A stretch of 64,000 bases of DNA from Hominenteromicrobium sp900549945 (lineage in GTDB: Bacteria > Bacillota > Clostridia > Oscillospirales > Acutalibacteraceae), in contig CABRNK010000014.1 in assembly GCA_902472305.1 (NCBI GenBank), forward strand, positions 1 to 64,000. Direction: 5' to 3'. Under the pieces are notes generated by a model. That model made no database searches. It was not told the DNA's origin and saw only the letters and a list, made by a program, of their open reading frames with translations. The position numbers were made by a program, and so were the translations under genes. Positions 49,864-59,148 of this stretch are shown here, in pieces. Each line of letters begins with the position of its first letter. Position 1 is the stretch's first letter.

Positions 49864-49969
49864 GTGTGAAAAATACTTTTTCACACAGCGTTTTGTGCCT
49901 TTGCCGCGAGAAGCAAAGCGGCAATCGACTTCGTCGACCGGCACAAAACAATAAGGAATGGTGATTAAA
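49864..49969 (+). ncRNA. Structured leader element, copy 2 (upstream of M29 aminopeptidase)
   Basis: The second copy of the element at 30415-30518, with about a dozen differences over some 100 nt. P1: GTGTGAAAAA (from 49864) with TTTTTCACAC. P2: GTGCC with GGCAC. Terminal hairpin TCGAC (49925-49929) with GTCGA (49933-49937), where copy 1 has TCGGC/GCCGA: a paired change that keeps the stem. An alternative 7-bp stem TTGCCGC/GCGGCAA exists in this copy. It ends with AATAAGGAATGGTGATT, the ribosome-binding site of the aminopeptidase. Confidence 0.55.
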
Positions 49970-51208
49970 ATGAATAAAACGATTCTGAAAAAATACGCGC
50001 GCCTCGTCGTCCGCATGGGCGTCAACATCAAAAAGGGGCAGGGCGCGCTGATCATGGCGGAGACCGATCAGGCGGAGTTCGCGCTGCTCGTCGCCGAGGA
50101 AGCGTACAGGGCCGGCGCGAAGTGGGTCGATATGCGCTGGACGAACCAGAGCTTCACAAAGCTCCAGCTCAAAAAGGAGAGCCTCAAAACGCTCTCGAAC
50201 ACGCCGGAGTGGGAGAAAATGCGCATGCAGCAGCAGGTTGAAGAGCTGCCGGGGCGCATCTGGATCGAATCGGAGGACCCGGACGGCCTCAAGGGCGTCA
50301 ACGTGGAGAAGATGCAGAAGGCGAACCTCGCGCGCATGAAGGTGAGAAAGCCGTACCGCGACGCGATGGACAACAAGCACCAGTGGACGATCGTCGCGGT
50401 GCCGAGCGCGAAGTGGGCGAAGAAGGTTTTCCCCGAGCTGCGCGCGAGCGCGGCGGTGCAGAAGCTGTGGGAGGCGATCCTCGAGACGGTGCGCGTCACG
50501 AAAGACAACGACCCGGTCGAGGCGTGGCAGGCGCACAACGCGGCGCTTAAATCGCGCTACGAAAAGCTGAACGCCTGTAATTTCCGCAGCCTGCACTATT
50601 TCAGCGAAAACGGCACCGATTTCACCTGCGGCCTGATTCCCGGGGCGAGATGGATGGGCGGCGGCGACACGCTGCTCGACGGCACGTTCTACAACCCGAA
50701 CATGCCGACCGAGGAGATCTTCACCTCGCCGATGAAGGGCGAGGCGGAGGGCACCGTCGTCGCGACGATGCCGCTCTCCTATCAGGGCAATCTGATTGAG
50801 AATTTCTCGATCACCTTTAAAAACGGGCGCGCCGTCTCCTGCAAGGCGGAAAAGGGGCAGGCGCTTTTGGAGCAGATGCTCGCGATGGACGAGGGCGCGG
50901 CGCAGATCGGTGAGCTCGCGCTGATCCCGCACGATTCCCCGATCTCGAACCTCGGCATCCTGTTTTACAACACGCTGTTCGACGAAAACGCCGCGTGCCA
51001 CATCGCGCTCGGCGCGGGCTTCCCGAATGTCGTCGAGGGCTATGAGAGCATGACGCTCGAGCAGGTGCACGAAAAGGGCGTCAACGATTCGGTGATCCAC
51101 GTCGATTTCATGATCGGCGGCGGCACGCTGAACATCGACGGCGTTACAGCGGACGGCAGAACCGTGCCGGTGTTCCGAAACGGCGGCTGGACCGAAGCAT
51201 TCCGCTGA
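49970..51208 (+). CDS. M29-family aminopeptidase
   Basis: A 412-residue metallo-aminopeptidase of the AmpS/PepS (M29) family, which removes N-terminal residues in the cytosol. Typical segments: LVVRMGVNIKKGQGALIMAE, WIESEDPDGLKGV, FYNPNMPTEEIFTSPMKGEAEGT with conserved Glu residues, FDENAACHIALGAGFP with metal-binding His, and VIHVDFMIGG with His and Asp. ATG 49970 is the start; the frame opens four codons earlier at GTG within the leader element. The gene separates purE from purM and has its own structured leader. Confidence 0.93.
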   Translation: MNKTILKKYARLVVRMGVNIKKGQGALIMAETDQAEFALLVAEEAYRAGAKWVDMRWTNQSFTKLQLKKESLKTLSNTPEWEKMRMQQQVEELPGRIWIESEDPDGLKGVNVEKMQKANLARMKVRKPYRDAMDNKHQWTIVAVPSAKWAKKVFPELRASAAVQKLWEAILETVRVTKDNDPVEAWQAHNAALKSRYEKLNACNFRSLHYFSENGTDFTCGLIPGARWMGGGDTLLDGTFYNPNMPTEEIFTSPMKGEAEGTVVATMPLSYQGNLIENFSITFKNGRAVSCKAEKGQALLEQMLAMDEGAAQIGELALIPHDSPISNLGILFYNTLFDENAACHIALGAGFPNVVEGYESMTLEQVHEKGVNDSVIHVDFMIGGGTLNIDGVTADGRTVPVFRNGGWTEAFR

Positions 51209-51264
51209 GAAAAAGTAATTTATGTAACCCCCCCATTGATTTCAGAAACGGAGAGATATAGAAA

Positions 51265-52299
51265 ATGAAAAGCTTTAGCGACAGCTACAAGGCCGCGGGC
51301 GTCGACGTGACCGCCGGCTATAAATCTGTGGAGCTGATGAAGGAGCACGTGAAGCGCACGGCGATTCCCGGCGTGGTTTCCGGCATCGGCGGCTTCGGCG
51401 GCCTGTTCCAGCCGGAGCTTTCCGGCATGAAGGAGCCGGTGCTCGTTTCCGGCACGGACGGCGTCGGCACAAAGCTCGTCGCCGCCATGCTGCTCGACAA
51501 GCACGATACGATCGGCATCGACTGCGTCGCCATGTGTGTCAACGACGTCGTGTGCTGCGGCGCGAAGCCGCTCTTCTTCCTCGATTATATCGCCTGCGGC
51601 AAGAACTACCCCGAGAAGATCGCCGAGATCGTGAAGGGCGTTGCGGAGGGCTGCGTGCGCTCCGGCTGCACGCTGATCGGCGGCGAGACCGCGGAGCACC
51701 CGGGCGTCATGCCCGAGGAGGAGTACGACCTCGCGGGCTTCACGGTCGGCATCGTAGACAAGGATAAGATCATCGACGGCTCGAAGATGCAGGCGGGCGA
51801 CGTCATCGTCGGCGTCGCGTCCTCCGGCATCCATTCGAACGGCTTCTCGCTCGTGCGCAAGGCGCTCGGCCTGACGAAGGAAAAGCTCGAAACGTATTAC
51901 GGCGAACTCGGCTGCACGCTCGGCGAGGCGCTGCTCGAGCCGACGCGCCTCTATGTGAAGCCGGTTCTCGCGGCGATCGAGGTGGCGGACGTGAAGGCGA
52001 TCTCCCATATCACGGGCGGCGGCTTCTACGAGAACATTCCGCGCATGATGAAGGCGGGCTTCACGGCGAAAATCGACCGCGCGGCCGTGCCGGTGCTGCC
52101 GATTTTCGACCTGATCGCAAAGGCCGGCAATGTGCCGGAGCACGATATGTTCAACACATTTAACATGGGCGTCGGCCTGTGCATGGCGGTCTCGAAGGAG
52201 ACGGCCGATGCGGCGATCCGCGCGCTGAACGAGGCGGGCGAAAAGGCGTTCGTGCTCGGCGAGGTCGTCGAGGGGGACGAGGGGGTCGTCCTGTGCTGA
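51265..52299 (+). CDS. purM: Phosphoribosylformylglycinamidine cyclo-ligase
   Basis: ATP-dependent closure of the imidazole ring (AIR synthetase). The 344-residue protein has SYKAAGVDVTAGYKSVELMK at the start, VLVSGTDGVGTKL, DCVAMCVNDVVCCGA and LIGGETAEHPGVM, all AIR synthetase hallmarks. GAAACGGAGAGATATAG precedes the ATG. Its stop overlaps the start of purN. Confidence 0.97.
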   Translation: MKSFSDSYKAAGVDVTAGYKSVELMKEHVKRTAIPGVVSGIGGFGGLFQPELSGMKEPVLVSGTDGVGTKLVAAMLLDKHDTIGIDCVAMCVNDVVCCGAKPLFFLDYIACGKNYPEKIAEIVKGVAEGCVRSGCTLIGGETAEHPGVMPEEEYDLAGFTVGIVDKDKIIDGSKMQAGDVIVGVASSGIHSNGFSLVRKALGLTKEKLETYYGELGCTLGEALLEPTRLYVKPVLAAIEVADVKAISHITGGGFYENIPRMMKAGFTAKIDRAAVPVLPIFDLIAKAGNVPEHDMFNTFNMGVGLCMAVSKETADAAIRALNEAGEKAFVLGEVVEGDEGVVLC

Positions 52300-52919
52300 A
52301 CATCGCGGTGCTCGTCTCCGGCGGCGGCACGAATTTGCAGGCGCTGATCGACGCGGAAAAGGCCGGGAAGATCGAAAACGGCCGCATCTCGGTCGTCGTC
52401 GCGAGCAAGCCGGGCGTCTATGCGCTCGAGCGCGCGAAAAATGCGGGCATCGAGGGCGTCGTGCTGGCCCGAAAGGATTTTGAGAGCGTCGATGATTACA
52501 GCGCGGCGCTCGAAAAGCTGCTCCGGGAGAAAAAAACCGACCTCATCGTGCTGGCCGGCTTCATGACGATCACGAACGCGGCGTTTACAAAGGCGTTTGA
52601 AAACCGGATCATCAACGTCCACCCGGCGCTGATCCCCTCGTTCTGCGGCAAGGGCTACTACGGCCTGCATGTGCACGAGGCGGCGCTCGCGCGCGGCGTG
52701 AAGCTCTCCGGCGCGACCGTGCATTTCGTCAACGAGGTATGCGACGGCGGGCCGATCATCCTGCAAAAGGCGGTTCCGGTGGAGCCGGGCGACACGCCCG
52801 AAACGCTGCAGCGGCGCGTGATGGAGCAGGCGGAGTGGCAGCTTCTGCCCGAGGCGGTCTCGCTGTTCTGCGCCGGCCGGCTCTCGGTGAACGGGGCGGT
52901 CGTGACGATTTCAGAGTGA
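52293..52919 (+). CDS. purN: Phosphoribosylglycinamide formyltransferase
   Basis: Transfers formyl from 10-formyl-tetrahydrofolate to GAR. The 208-residue protein shows VLVSGGGTNLQALI, the catalytic Asn-x-His in INVHPALIPSFCGKGYYG and Asp in VNEVCDGGPII. GTG 52293 is the start, overlapping the last codons of purM (7 bp) behind a G-rich site; the open frame extends further into purM without support. It depends on folate made by the fol operon at the left of the window. Confidence 0.96.
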   Translation: MLNIAVLVSGGGTNLQALIDAEKAGKIENGRISVVVASKPGVYALERAKNAGIEGVVLARKDFESVDDYSAALEKLLREKKTDLIVLAGFMTITNAAFTKAFENRIINVHPALIPSFCGKGYYGLHVHEAALARGVKLSGATVHFVNEVCDGGPIILQKAVPVEPGDTPETLQRRVMEQAEWQLLPEAVSLFCAGRLSVNGAVVTISE

Positions 52920-53021
52920 AAAACGACATCTGCACATATTTTCATATATCGATTTGATGCGGCGCGGCACGGAAAACGTGCGGCCGCGTCGAATTCTGAA
53001 AGCTAAGGAAGGGGAATGAAA

Positions 53022-53735
53022 ATGGAAATTCTCGACATCAAAAAGGAGCTTGCGGGCAATTCCTATCCGGGCCGCGGCATTGTGATCGGCAAGAGCGCCG
53101 ACGGCGTTCACGCCGTGATCGCCTATTTCATCATGGGCCGCAGCGTCAACTCGCGCAACCGCGTGTTCGTGGAGCAGGGCGACGGCATCCGCACGCAGGC
53201 GTTTGACCCGGCGAAGCTCTCCGACCCGTCGCTCGTGATCTACGCGCCGGTGCGCGTGCTCGCGAACAAGACGATCGTCACGAACGGCGACCAGACCGAC
53301 ACGATTTTTATGTATCTCAAAGAGGGGAAGAGCTTCAAAAAGGCGCTCAAAACCCGCGAGTTTGAGCCGGATGCGCCGAATTTCACGCCGAGAATTTCCG
53401 GCCTTGTCAAGCAGAAGGACGGCGACTTCACCTACAAGCTCTCGATTCTCAAGAGCTTTGAGGGCAACCCGGATGCGCCGCAGAGCTTCTTCTTCGACTA
53501 CACGCCGGTCGAGGGCCTCGGCCATTTCATCCACACCTATAAGTGCGACGGCGCGCCGCGCATCCCGTCCTTTGAGGGCGAGCCGAAGCCAGTGAAGATC
53601 GAGGGCGACATCGACGCGTTCACGAACGACCTCTGGCAAAACCTCAACGAGGACAACAAGGTTTCGCTGTTTACGCGCTTCATCAACCTCAAGACGGGCA
53701 AAGCCGAGACGCGCATCGTCAACAAGAACCAGTGA
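53022..53735 (+). CDS. purO: IMP cyclohydrolase, PurO type
   Basis: Closes FAICAR to IMP, the last step of purine synthesis. The 237-residue protein belongs to the PurO/IMP cyclohydrolase-like group first known from archaea, with YPGRGIVIGKSADG near the start and IAYFIMGRSVNSRNRVF following. It is not related to the N-terminal domain of bifunctional PurH. ATG 53022 lies 7 nt after AAGGAAGGGG; ATG 53016 is too close. It is followed at once by the stand-alone AICAR formyltransferase, so the pair replaces PurH. Confidence 0.9.
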   Translation: MEILDIKKELAGNSYPGRGIVIGKSADGVHAVIAYFIMGRSVNSRNRVFVEQGDGIRTQAFDPAKLSDPSLVIYAPVRVLANKTIVTNGDQTDTIFMYLKEGKSFKKALKTREFEPDAPNFTPRISGLVKQKDGDFTYKLSILKSFEGNPDAPQSFFFDYTPVEGLGHFIHTYKCDGAPRIPSFEGEPKPVKIEGDIDAFTNDLWQNLNEDNKVSLFTRFINLKTGKAETRIVNKNQ

Positions 53736-53760
53736 TTTTGGGGAAAGGACTGTTACGGTT

Positions 53761-54936
53761 ATGAAAGAACTCGAACTCAAATACGGCTGCAACCCGAATC
53801 AGAAGCCGTCTAAAATCTTCACGAACGACGGCCGCGATCTGCCCATTCAGGTGCTGAACGGCAAGCCGGGCTACATCAATTTTATGGATGCGTTTAACTC
53901 CTGGCAGCTCGTCAAGGAGCTGAAAGCGGCGACGGGCCTGCCGGCGGCGGCCTCCTTCAAGCATGTCAGCCCTGCGGGCGCGGCGGTTGCCAAGCCGATG
54001 AGCGACACGCTCAAGAAGATCTACTTCGTCGATGATCTCGCGCTTTCGCCGATCGCGACGGCCTATGCCCGGGCGCGCGGCGCGGACAGAATGTCCTCCT
54101 ACGGCGACTGGGCGGCACTCTCCGACGTCTGCGACAAGGAGACCGCGACGCTGCTGGCCCGCGAGGTTTCGGACGGCATCATCGCGCCCGGCTACACGGA
54201 CGAGGCGCTCGAAATCCTCAAGACGAAGCGCAAGGGCACCTACAACGTCGTGCAGATCGACCCGGATTACACGCCGGCGCCGATCGAGCATAAGGACGTT
54301 TTCGGCATCACGTTTGAGCAGGGCCGCAATGAGCTGAAGATCGACGCGGAGATGCTGAACAATCTCGTCACCGAGAACAAGACGCTTTCGGAGGAAGCGA
54401 AGCTCGACCTCGTGATTTCTCTGATTACGCTCAAATACACGCAGTCGAATTCCGTCTGCTATGCGAAGGACGGTCAGGCCATCGGCATCGGCGCGGGCCA
54501 GCAGAGCCGCATCCACTGCACGCGCCTCGCGGGCAACAAGGCGGATATCTGGTATCTCCGCCAGCACGAGAAGGTGCTGAATCTGCCCTTTAAGCCGGGC
54601 ATCCGCCGCCCGGACCGCGACAACACGATCGACGTGTACATCAGCGAGGAGCACGACGATGTGCTGCGCGACGGCGCGTGGCAGCAGTTCTTCACCGAGC
54701 GGCCCGAGGTGTTCACCCGCGAGGAAAAGGCGGCGTGGCTCCAGACGTTCAAGGGCGTTTCCGTCGGCAGCGACGCGTTCTTCCCGTTCGGCGACAACAT
54801 CGAGCGCGCGCACAAGAGCGGCGTGGAATTTATCGCGCAGCCGGGCGGCTCTATCCGCGACGACAACGTGATCGACACCTGCAACAAGTACGGCATCGCG
54901 ATGGCGTTCACCGGCATCCGCCTGTTCCACCATTGA
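53761..54936 (+). CDS. AICAR formyltransferase, stand-alone (PurH C-terminal domain only)
   Basis: Transfers formyl from 10-formyl-tetrahydrofolate to AICAR. The 391-residue protein covers only the transformylase domain of PurH: it starts MKELELKYGCNPNQ and has the catalytic Lys-His in ASFKHVSPAGAAV, IGIGAGQQSRIHC, and SDAFFPFGDNIERA. The MGS-like IMP cyclohydrolase domain is absent, its job being covered by the adjacent PurO-type gene. GGGGAAAGGACTG precedes the ATG. Confidence 0.94.
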   Translation: MKELELKYGCNPNQKPSKIFTNDGRDLPIQVLNGKPGYINFMDAFNSWQLVKELKAATGLPAAASFKHVSPAGAAVAKPMSDTLKKIYFVDDLALSPIATAYARARGADRMSSYGDWAALSDVCDKETATLLAREVSDGIIAPGYTDEALEILKTKRKGTYNVVQIDPDYTPAPIEHKDVFGITFEQGRNELKIDAEMLNNLVTENKTLSEEAKLDLVISLITLKYTQSNSVCYAKDGQAIGIGAGQQSRIHCTRLAGNKADIWYLRQHEKVLNLPFKPGIRRPDRDNTIDVYISEEHDDVLRDGAWQQFFTERPEVFTREEKAAWLQTFKGVSVGSDAFFPFGDNIERAHKSGVEFIAQPGGSIRDDNVIDTCNKYGIAMAFTGIRLFHH

Positions 54937-55096
54937 GCGGGCGCGGCCCGCGGCGGCTGCTGCAGGGTCGCCTGCCGAAGCAGGCTTCGCCGCAGGTAGA
55001 AATGGGTGAAGCCAACGCCGACGGAAAAATTTTCGCGGGTGTTTTGCAGGCACGGCTTGGATGCTTTGTGAAGATTAAAACAGAGGAATGATGGAT

Positions 55097-56362
55097 ATGA
55101 ATATACTTGTAATCGGCAGCGGCGGGCGCGAGCACGCGATCGTCCGCAAGCTGAAAGAAAGCCCGAAAACCGGCAGGCTGTGGTGCGCGCCGGGCAACGG
55201 CGGCATTGCGGCGGACGCGGAGTGCGTCGATATCGGCGCAATGGACATCGACGGCGTCGTGCGCTTCGCGCAGGAAAACCCGGTCGATCTCGTCTTTGTC
55301 GCGCCGGACGACCCGCTGGCGGCAGGCATGGTCGATGCGCTGGAGGCGGCGGGCACCCGCGCGTTCGGCCCCCGCGCGAACGCGGCGGTCATCGAGGGCA
55401 GCAAGGTGTTCTCGAAGAATCTGATGAAAAAATACGGCATCCCGACGGCGCGCTACGAGGTCTTTTCCGACCCGGCCGAGGCGGTGGCGTATATCGAAGC
55501 CGAGGGGAAATTCCCGGTCGTCGTCAAGGCGGACGGCCTCGCGCTCGGCAAGGGCGTCATCATTGCGGAGAGCCTGGAGGCCGCAAAGGACGCCGTGCGC
55601 ACGATTATGGAGGACAAGGTGTTCGGCGCCTCCGGCAATCACATCGTCGTCGAGGAATTTCTCACCGGCCCGGAGGTTTCGGTGCTCGCGTTTACGGACG
55701 GCAAAACGCTGCGCCCGATGGTTTCCTCGAAGGACCACAAGCGCGCGCTGGACGGCGACAGGGGACTGAATACCGGCGGCATGGGCACGATCAGCCCGAA
55801 CCCGTACTACACCGACGAAATCGCGCAGACCTGCATGGAGACGATTTTCCTGCCGACGATCCGCGCGATGCAGGCGGAGGGCCGCCCGTTCAAGGGCTGC
55901 CTGTATTTTGGCCTGATGCTCACGCCGGACGGCCCGAAGGTCATCGAGTACAACGCGCGCTTCGGCGACCCGGAAACGCAGGTCGTTCTGCCGCGCCTCA
56001 AGACGGATTTTGTTGACATTCTCGACGCGGTGATCGACGAAAGGCTCGACGCGCTCGAGATCGAGTGGAGCGCGGATGCGTGCGCCTGCGTCGTCATGGC
56101 GAGCGGCGGCTATCCGCAGTCGTACCCGAAGGGCATCGAGATCACCGGACTGGATGAAAACGGGCAGGTCGCGGGCGCGACCGTCTACCACGCGGGCACG
56201 AAGCGCGCGGGGGATAAGCTCGTGACGAACGGCGGGCGCGTGCTCGGCGTGACGGCCGCGGCGGAAACGCTCGACGCGGCGCTCGAAAAGGCGTATGCGG
56301 CCGTCGAAAAGATCCATTTCGACGACGCGCACTACCGCCGCGACATCGGCCGCACGAAGTAA
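55097..56362 (+). CDS. purD: Phosphoribosylamine--glycine ligase
   Basis: ATP-grasp enzyme making GAR from phosphoribosylamine and glycine. The 421-residue protein begins MNILVIGSGGREHAI and has KADGLALGKGVIIAES, NTGGMGTISPNPYY and EYNARFGDPETQ, the expected PurD motifs. ATG 55097 is preferred since AGAGGA lies 9 nt upstream; ATGs at 55088 and 55091 crowd the site. It is the last purine gene of the cluster; purF, purL, purC and purB are not in the window. Confidence 0.97.
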   Translation: MNILVIGSGGREHAIVRKLKESPKTGRLWCAPGNGGIAADAECVDIGAMDIDGVVRFAQENPVDLVFVAPDDPLAAGMVDALEAAGTRAFGPRANAAVIEGSKVFSKNLMKKYGIPTARYEVFSDPAEAVAYIEAEGKFPVVVKADGLALGKGVIIAESLEAAKDAVRTIMEDKVFGASGNHIVVEEFLTGPEVSVLAFTDGKTLRPMVSSKDHKRALDGDRGLNTGGMGTISPNPYYTDEIAQTCMETIFLPTIRAMQAEGRPFKGCLYFGLMLTPDGPKVIEYNARFGDPETQVVLPRLKTDFVDILDAVIDERLDALEIEWSADACACVVMASGGYPQSYPKGIEITGLDENGQVAGATVYHAGTKRAGDKLVTNGGRVLGVTAAAETLDAALEKAYAAVEKIHFDDAHYRRDIGRTK

Positions 56363-56380
56363 TCGAATACAGAGAAAGCA

Positions 56381-56417
56381 AAAACGACAGCCCGGCGCAC
56401 GCCGCGGCTGTCGTTTT
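56381..56417. terminator. Bidirectional terminator between purD and the RHH gene
   Basis: Perfect 12-bp stem AAAACGACAGCC (56381-56392) with GGCTGTCGTTTT (56406-56417). It ends the purine operon and, on the other strand, directly follows the RHH stop codon. Confidence 0.9.
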
Positions 56418-56418
56418 G

Positions 56419-56598
56419 CTATTGAGACTGACCGACGTCGATTTCGCCCATCTTCTGCTCAAACCACAGGACGTGATTTCGGATGATCTGAATCAGCTCG
56501 CGGTTTATAGAGCGCGCCTCGTATTCGGCGACGTAGCTGAATTTTTCGAGCAGCTCGGCATCGATGCGCAGGGAATAGTGTACGGTTCGGTTTGACAT
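56419..56598 (-). CDS. Arc-type ribbon-helix-helix protein
   Basis: A 59-residue protein: SNRTVHYSLRIDAELLEKFSYVAEYEARSINRELIQIIRN. The beta-strand with alternating polar residues followed by two helices is the Arc/MetJ ribbon-helix-helix pattern, so it probably binds DNA as a dimer. No toxin gene is next to it, so it is an orphan regulator rather than a recognisable antitoxin. ATG 56598 follows GAGGGAGAATTTTC on the minus strand. Confidence 0.75.
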   Translation of the reverse strand: MSNRTVHYSLRIDAELLEKFSYVAEYEARSINRELIQIIRNHVLWFEQKMGEIDVGQSQ

Positions 56599-56721
56599 TG
56601 AAAATTCTCCCTCTCGTTGAAGTCCATATAAGGATAGCATAAAAAAGAGGGCAAAAACAAAAATGACGGCATCGTGACATCATGAAAAGAGAAAAAAATT
56701 TTCGGCTGATGAAAAAGACAA

Positions 56722-56761
56722 CCGCCCGGCAGCTTCCAGATTGTTCCGGGCTGCCGGGCGG
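56722..56761 (-). terminator. Intrinsic terminator of the GH36 gene
   Basis: Perfect 12-bp stem CCGCCCGGCAGC (56722-56733) with GCTGCCGGGCGG (56750-56761). Minus-strand transcripts then run into TTGTCTTTTTC. Confidence 0.85.
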
Positions 56762-56788
56762 GCGCGTATTTTCAGCGCGCGGTGCGCT

Positions 56789-58963
56789 TTATTTTGCGAT
56801 GAAATGCTTCACGACGCTCTGGCCGTCGAGGAAAACGGCCTGCGTCAGGTTCACGCCGGCGTTCATCAGCAGCGCGCCGGAGTAGACCTCGCCGGTGTCC
56901 GTATCGGTGTAGAGTTTCTCCGGGTCGAGGCCGCGCAGGCGCTGGACGTAGAACATCGACTCCGGCTGGCGCATCACGACGCTTGTGAGCATCGCCTCGT
57001 TCCTATCCGGCGAGACGAATTCCCACGCGCAGCGGAAGGCGTTGTCGGTGGGGGCGATCAGGCGGTAGAAGTCGCCGTCGCGCACGAGGTGGTTGTATTT
57101 GCGGTAGTCGGCGATCTGCTGCCGAACCTCCTCTTTTTCCTCCTCGGTGAGCTTGCGCGGGTCGAGTTCATAGCCGAACGTGCCGCACATCGCGACGTTC
57201 GCGCGCGTCGAAAGCGGGGTGCGCGGGCGCGCCGCTACATGCGCGCCGAAGGCGGAAACCGGGTAGCACATCGAGGTGCCGAACTGGATCGTCAGCCGCT
57301 CGATCGCGTCGGTGTTGTCGCTGCACCAGATCTGCGGCGAGTAGTAGAGCATGCCGGGGTCGAAGCGCCCGCCGCCGCCCGAGCAGTTTTCAAACAGGAT
57401 GTTCGGGAAGGTCTTCACAAAGCGGTCCATCAGGTCGTAGGTGCCCAGAACGAAGCGGTGCATGATTTCCTTCTGGCGCTCCGGCGGCAGCAGGGCCGAA
57501 CCGGCCTCCGAAATGTTGCGGTTGAAGTCCCACTTCACATAGTCAATCTTGTTGTTTTTCAGGACGCTGCACATCTGCTCGAAGATGTTGTCGCGCACGT
57601 CCTCGCGCGACATGTCGAGCACGTACTGCAGGCGTGCCGGCGAGTTTTCGCGGCCCTTGACGTGCAGGCACCAGTCGGGGTGCGCGCGGTAGAGCTCGCT
57701 GTCGGGCGAGATCATCTCCGGCTCGTACCAGATGCCGAACTTGAGGCCCTCGGCATTGACGCGCTCAATCAGCTTCGAAAGCCCGCCCTTGATTTTCTTT
57801 TCGTTGACGAACCAGTCGCCGAGCGAGGAGTTGTCCAGATTGCGGTGGCCGAACCAGCCGTCGTCCATGACGAGCATATCGACGCCCATCTTCGCCGCCT
57901 CGTGCGCGAACGCGACGAGCTTGTCGTCGTCGAAGTCAAAGTAGGCGGCCTCCCAGCTGTTGATGAGCACCGGGCGCTCCACGTCGCGCCACGGGCTTTT
58001 GATCAGGTGCTTTTTGTAGGCGCGGTGGAAGATGCGGCTCATCTCGCCTATGCCCTTGTCCGTGTAAACCATGACGGCCTCCGGCGCGGTGAAGCGCTCG
58101 CCCGGCTCAAGGTGCCAGGTGAAGCCGTCCGGGTTGATGCCGGCGATCAGGCGCGTCGTGTTGAAGCCGTCCACCTCCACGTCGATTGCGAAGTTGCCGC
58201 TGTACACGAGGTTCACGCCGTACACCTCGCCGCTCTCCTCAGCCGCGCCGTGCCGCTTGAGCGCCACGAACGGGTTGTGATTGTGCGAGGAGGAGCCGCG
58301 CTTGCTCGCGACAGACTGGATGCCATGGCAGAGCGGGCGCTCGGCGACCGTGCGCTCCTTGAACCACTTGCCGTAGAGGTGCACCATGTCGTAGTCGAAG
58401 TCCGGCAGCTCAAGGCAGGTGCTGTACACGCGCTCGGGATCCATCGCCGCGTCGGAATCGTTCTCAACGACTGCGCTGCGCGTCATCACCGGCATGTCGC
58501 CGTACACCGTGTAATAGAGCTTCACGACGGCGCCGGTCGCCGCGTCGCGCGCCGTGATCTCGAGCGTCTCGCTGTCGCCGTTCTCGTCGCGCAGGGAAGG
58601 CATGCCGCACAGCGCGGGCTTTTCCGTAAGGATGCGGTGGGAGACGTAGCGGATGTCGGTGGAAACGTCGCCGTTTTTGTTGCGGATCTGCAGCGCGGAA
58701 ACGCGGAAATCGCCGGTGCCGGCCACGGAATACTCGCTCGGCGTCACGTCCGGCGAGATGCCCGTCGCGACATAGTGCGGGAAATCCGGGCAGAAGGAGG
58801 AGAACATGCCGCGGTCGAGCATAAAGAGCAGGTTGTCGTCCGGCAGATACGCGCCGTAATAGAGGTGGAAGAGATACCCCGCCTCGTGCACGGTGAAGGC
58901 GTACGTTGTGGACGGCGTATCGAGCTTGAAGATTTTTCTGGAAGCGTCAAAGGTGATGGCCAT
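56789..58963 (-). CDS. GH36 alpha-galactosidase
   Basis: Cytosolic alpha-galactosidase of 724 residues, full length for GH36. It has an N-terminal beta-sandwich domain and a TIM barrel with nucleophile Asp479 in YVKWDFNRNI and acid/base Asp549 in WCSDNTDAIERL; the segment VMDDGWFGHRN is also characteristic. ATG 58963 follows GGAAAGGACTTGTATT; longer frames run through the promoter. It is divergent from the GH130 gene and shares with it a 300-bp control region, suggesting joint use of galactosylated mannan (inference). Confidence 0.95.
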   Translation of the reverse strand: MAITFDASRKIFKLDTPSTTYAFTVHEAGYLFHLYYGAYLPDDNLLFMLDRGMFSSFCPDFPHYVATGISPDVTPSEYSVAGTGDFRVSALQIRNKNGDVSTDIRYVSHRILTEKPALCGMPSLRDENGDSETLEITARDAATGAVVKLYYTVYGDMPVMTRSAVVENDSDAAMDPERVYSTCLELPDFDYDMVHLYGKWFKERTVAERPLCHGIQSVASKRGSSSHNHNPFVALKRHGAAEESGEVYGVNLVYSGNFAIDVEVDGFNTTRLIAGINPDGFTWHLEPGERFTAPEAVMVYTDKGIGEMSRIFHRAYKKHLIKSPWRDVERPVLINSWEAAYFDFDDDKLVAFAHEAAKMGVDMLVMDDGWFGHRNLDNSSLGDWFVNEKKIKGGLSKLIERVNAEGLKFGIWYEPEMISPDSELYRAHPDWCLHVKGRENSPARLQYVLDMSREDVRDNIFEQMCSVLKNNKIDYVKWDFNRNISEAGSALLPPERQKEIMHRFVLGTYDLMDRFVKTFPNILFENCSGGGGRFDPGMLYYSPQIWCSDNTDAIERLTIQFGTSMCYPVSAFGAHVAARPRTPLSTRANVAMCGTFGYELDPRKLTEEEKEEVRQQIADYRKYNHLVRDGDFYRLIAPTDNAFRCAWEFVSPDRNEAMLTSVVMRQPESMFYVQRLRGLDPEKLYTDTDTGEVYSGALLMNAGVNLTQAVFLDGQSVVKHFIAK

Positions 58964-59003
58964 AATACAAGTCCTTTCCGAAAAATTCAGAGATCTTGTT
59001 TTC

Positions 59004-59032
59004 ATTATAGCGGCTTTGTCCGGCGCGCGCAA
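59004..59032 (-). promoter_or_regulatory. SigmaA-type promoter of the GH36 gene
   Basis: Minus strand: TTGCGC (59032-59027), 17-nt spacer, consensus TATAAT (59009-59004). Confidence 0.7.
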
Positions 59033-59148
59033 TAGGCATTTTGTTGCCTGATTTTGATGCTTTGTGCATGCGCGCGCCCCGCGCGGCCCGCCGGCGCTTT
59101 GCCCGGCGCACACGCATTCGGGGGCGGGCTGGCGGCGAAAAATTTTCC

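Noticed and set aside
56419..56598. Antitoxin of a toxin-antitoxin pair
   Set aside because: The ribbon-helix-helix gene is bounded by terminators on both sides and no toxin-like ORF is adjacent.
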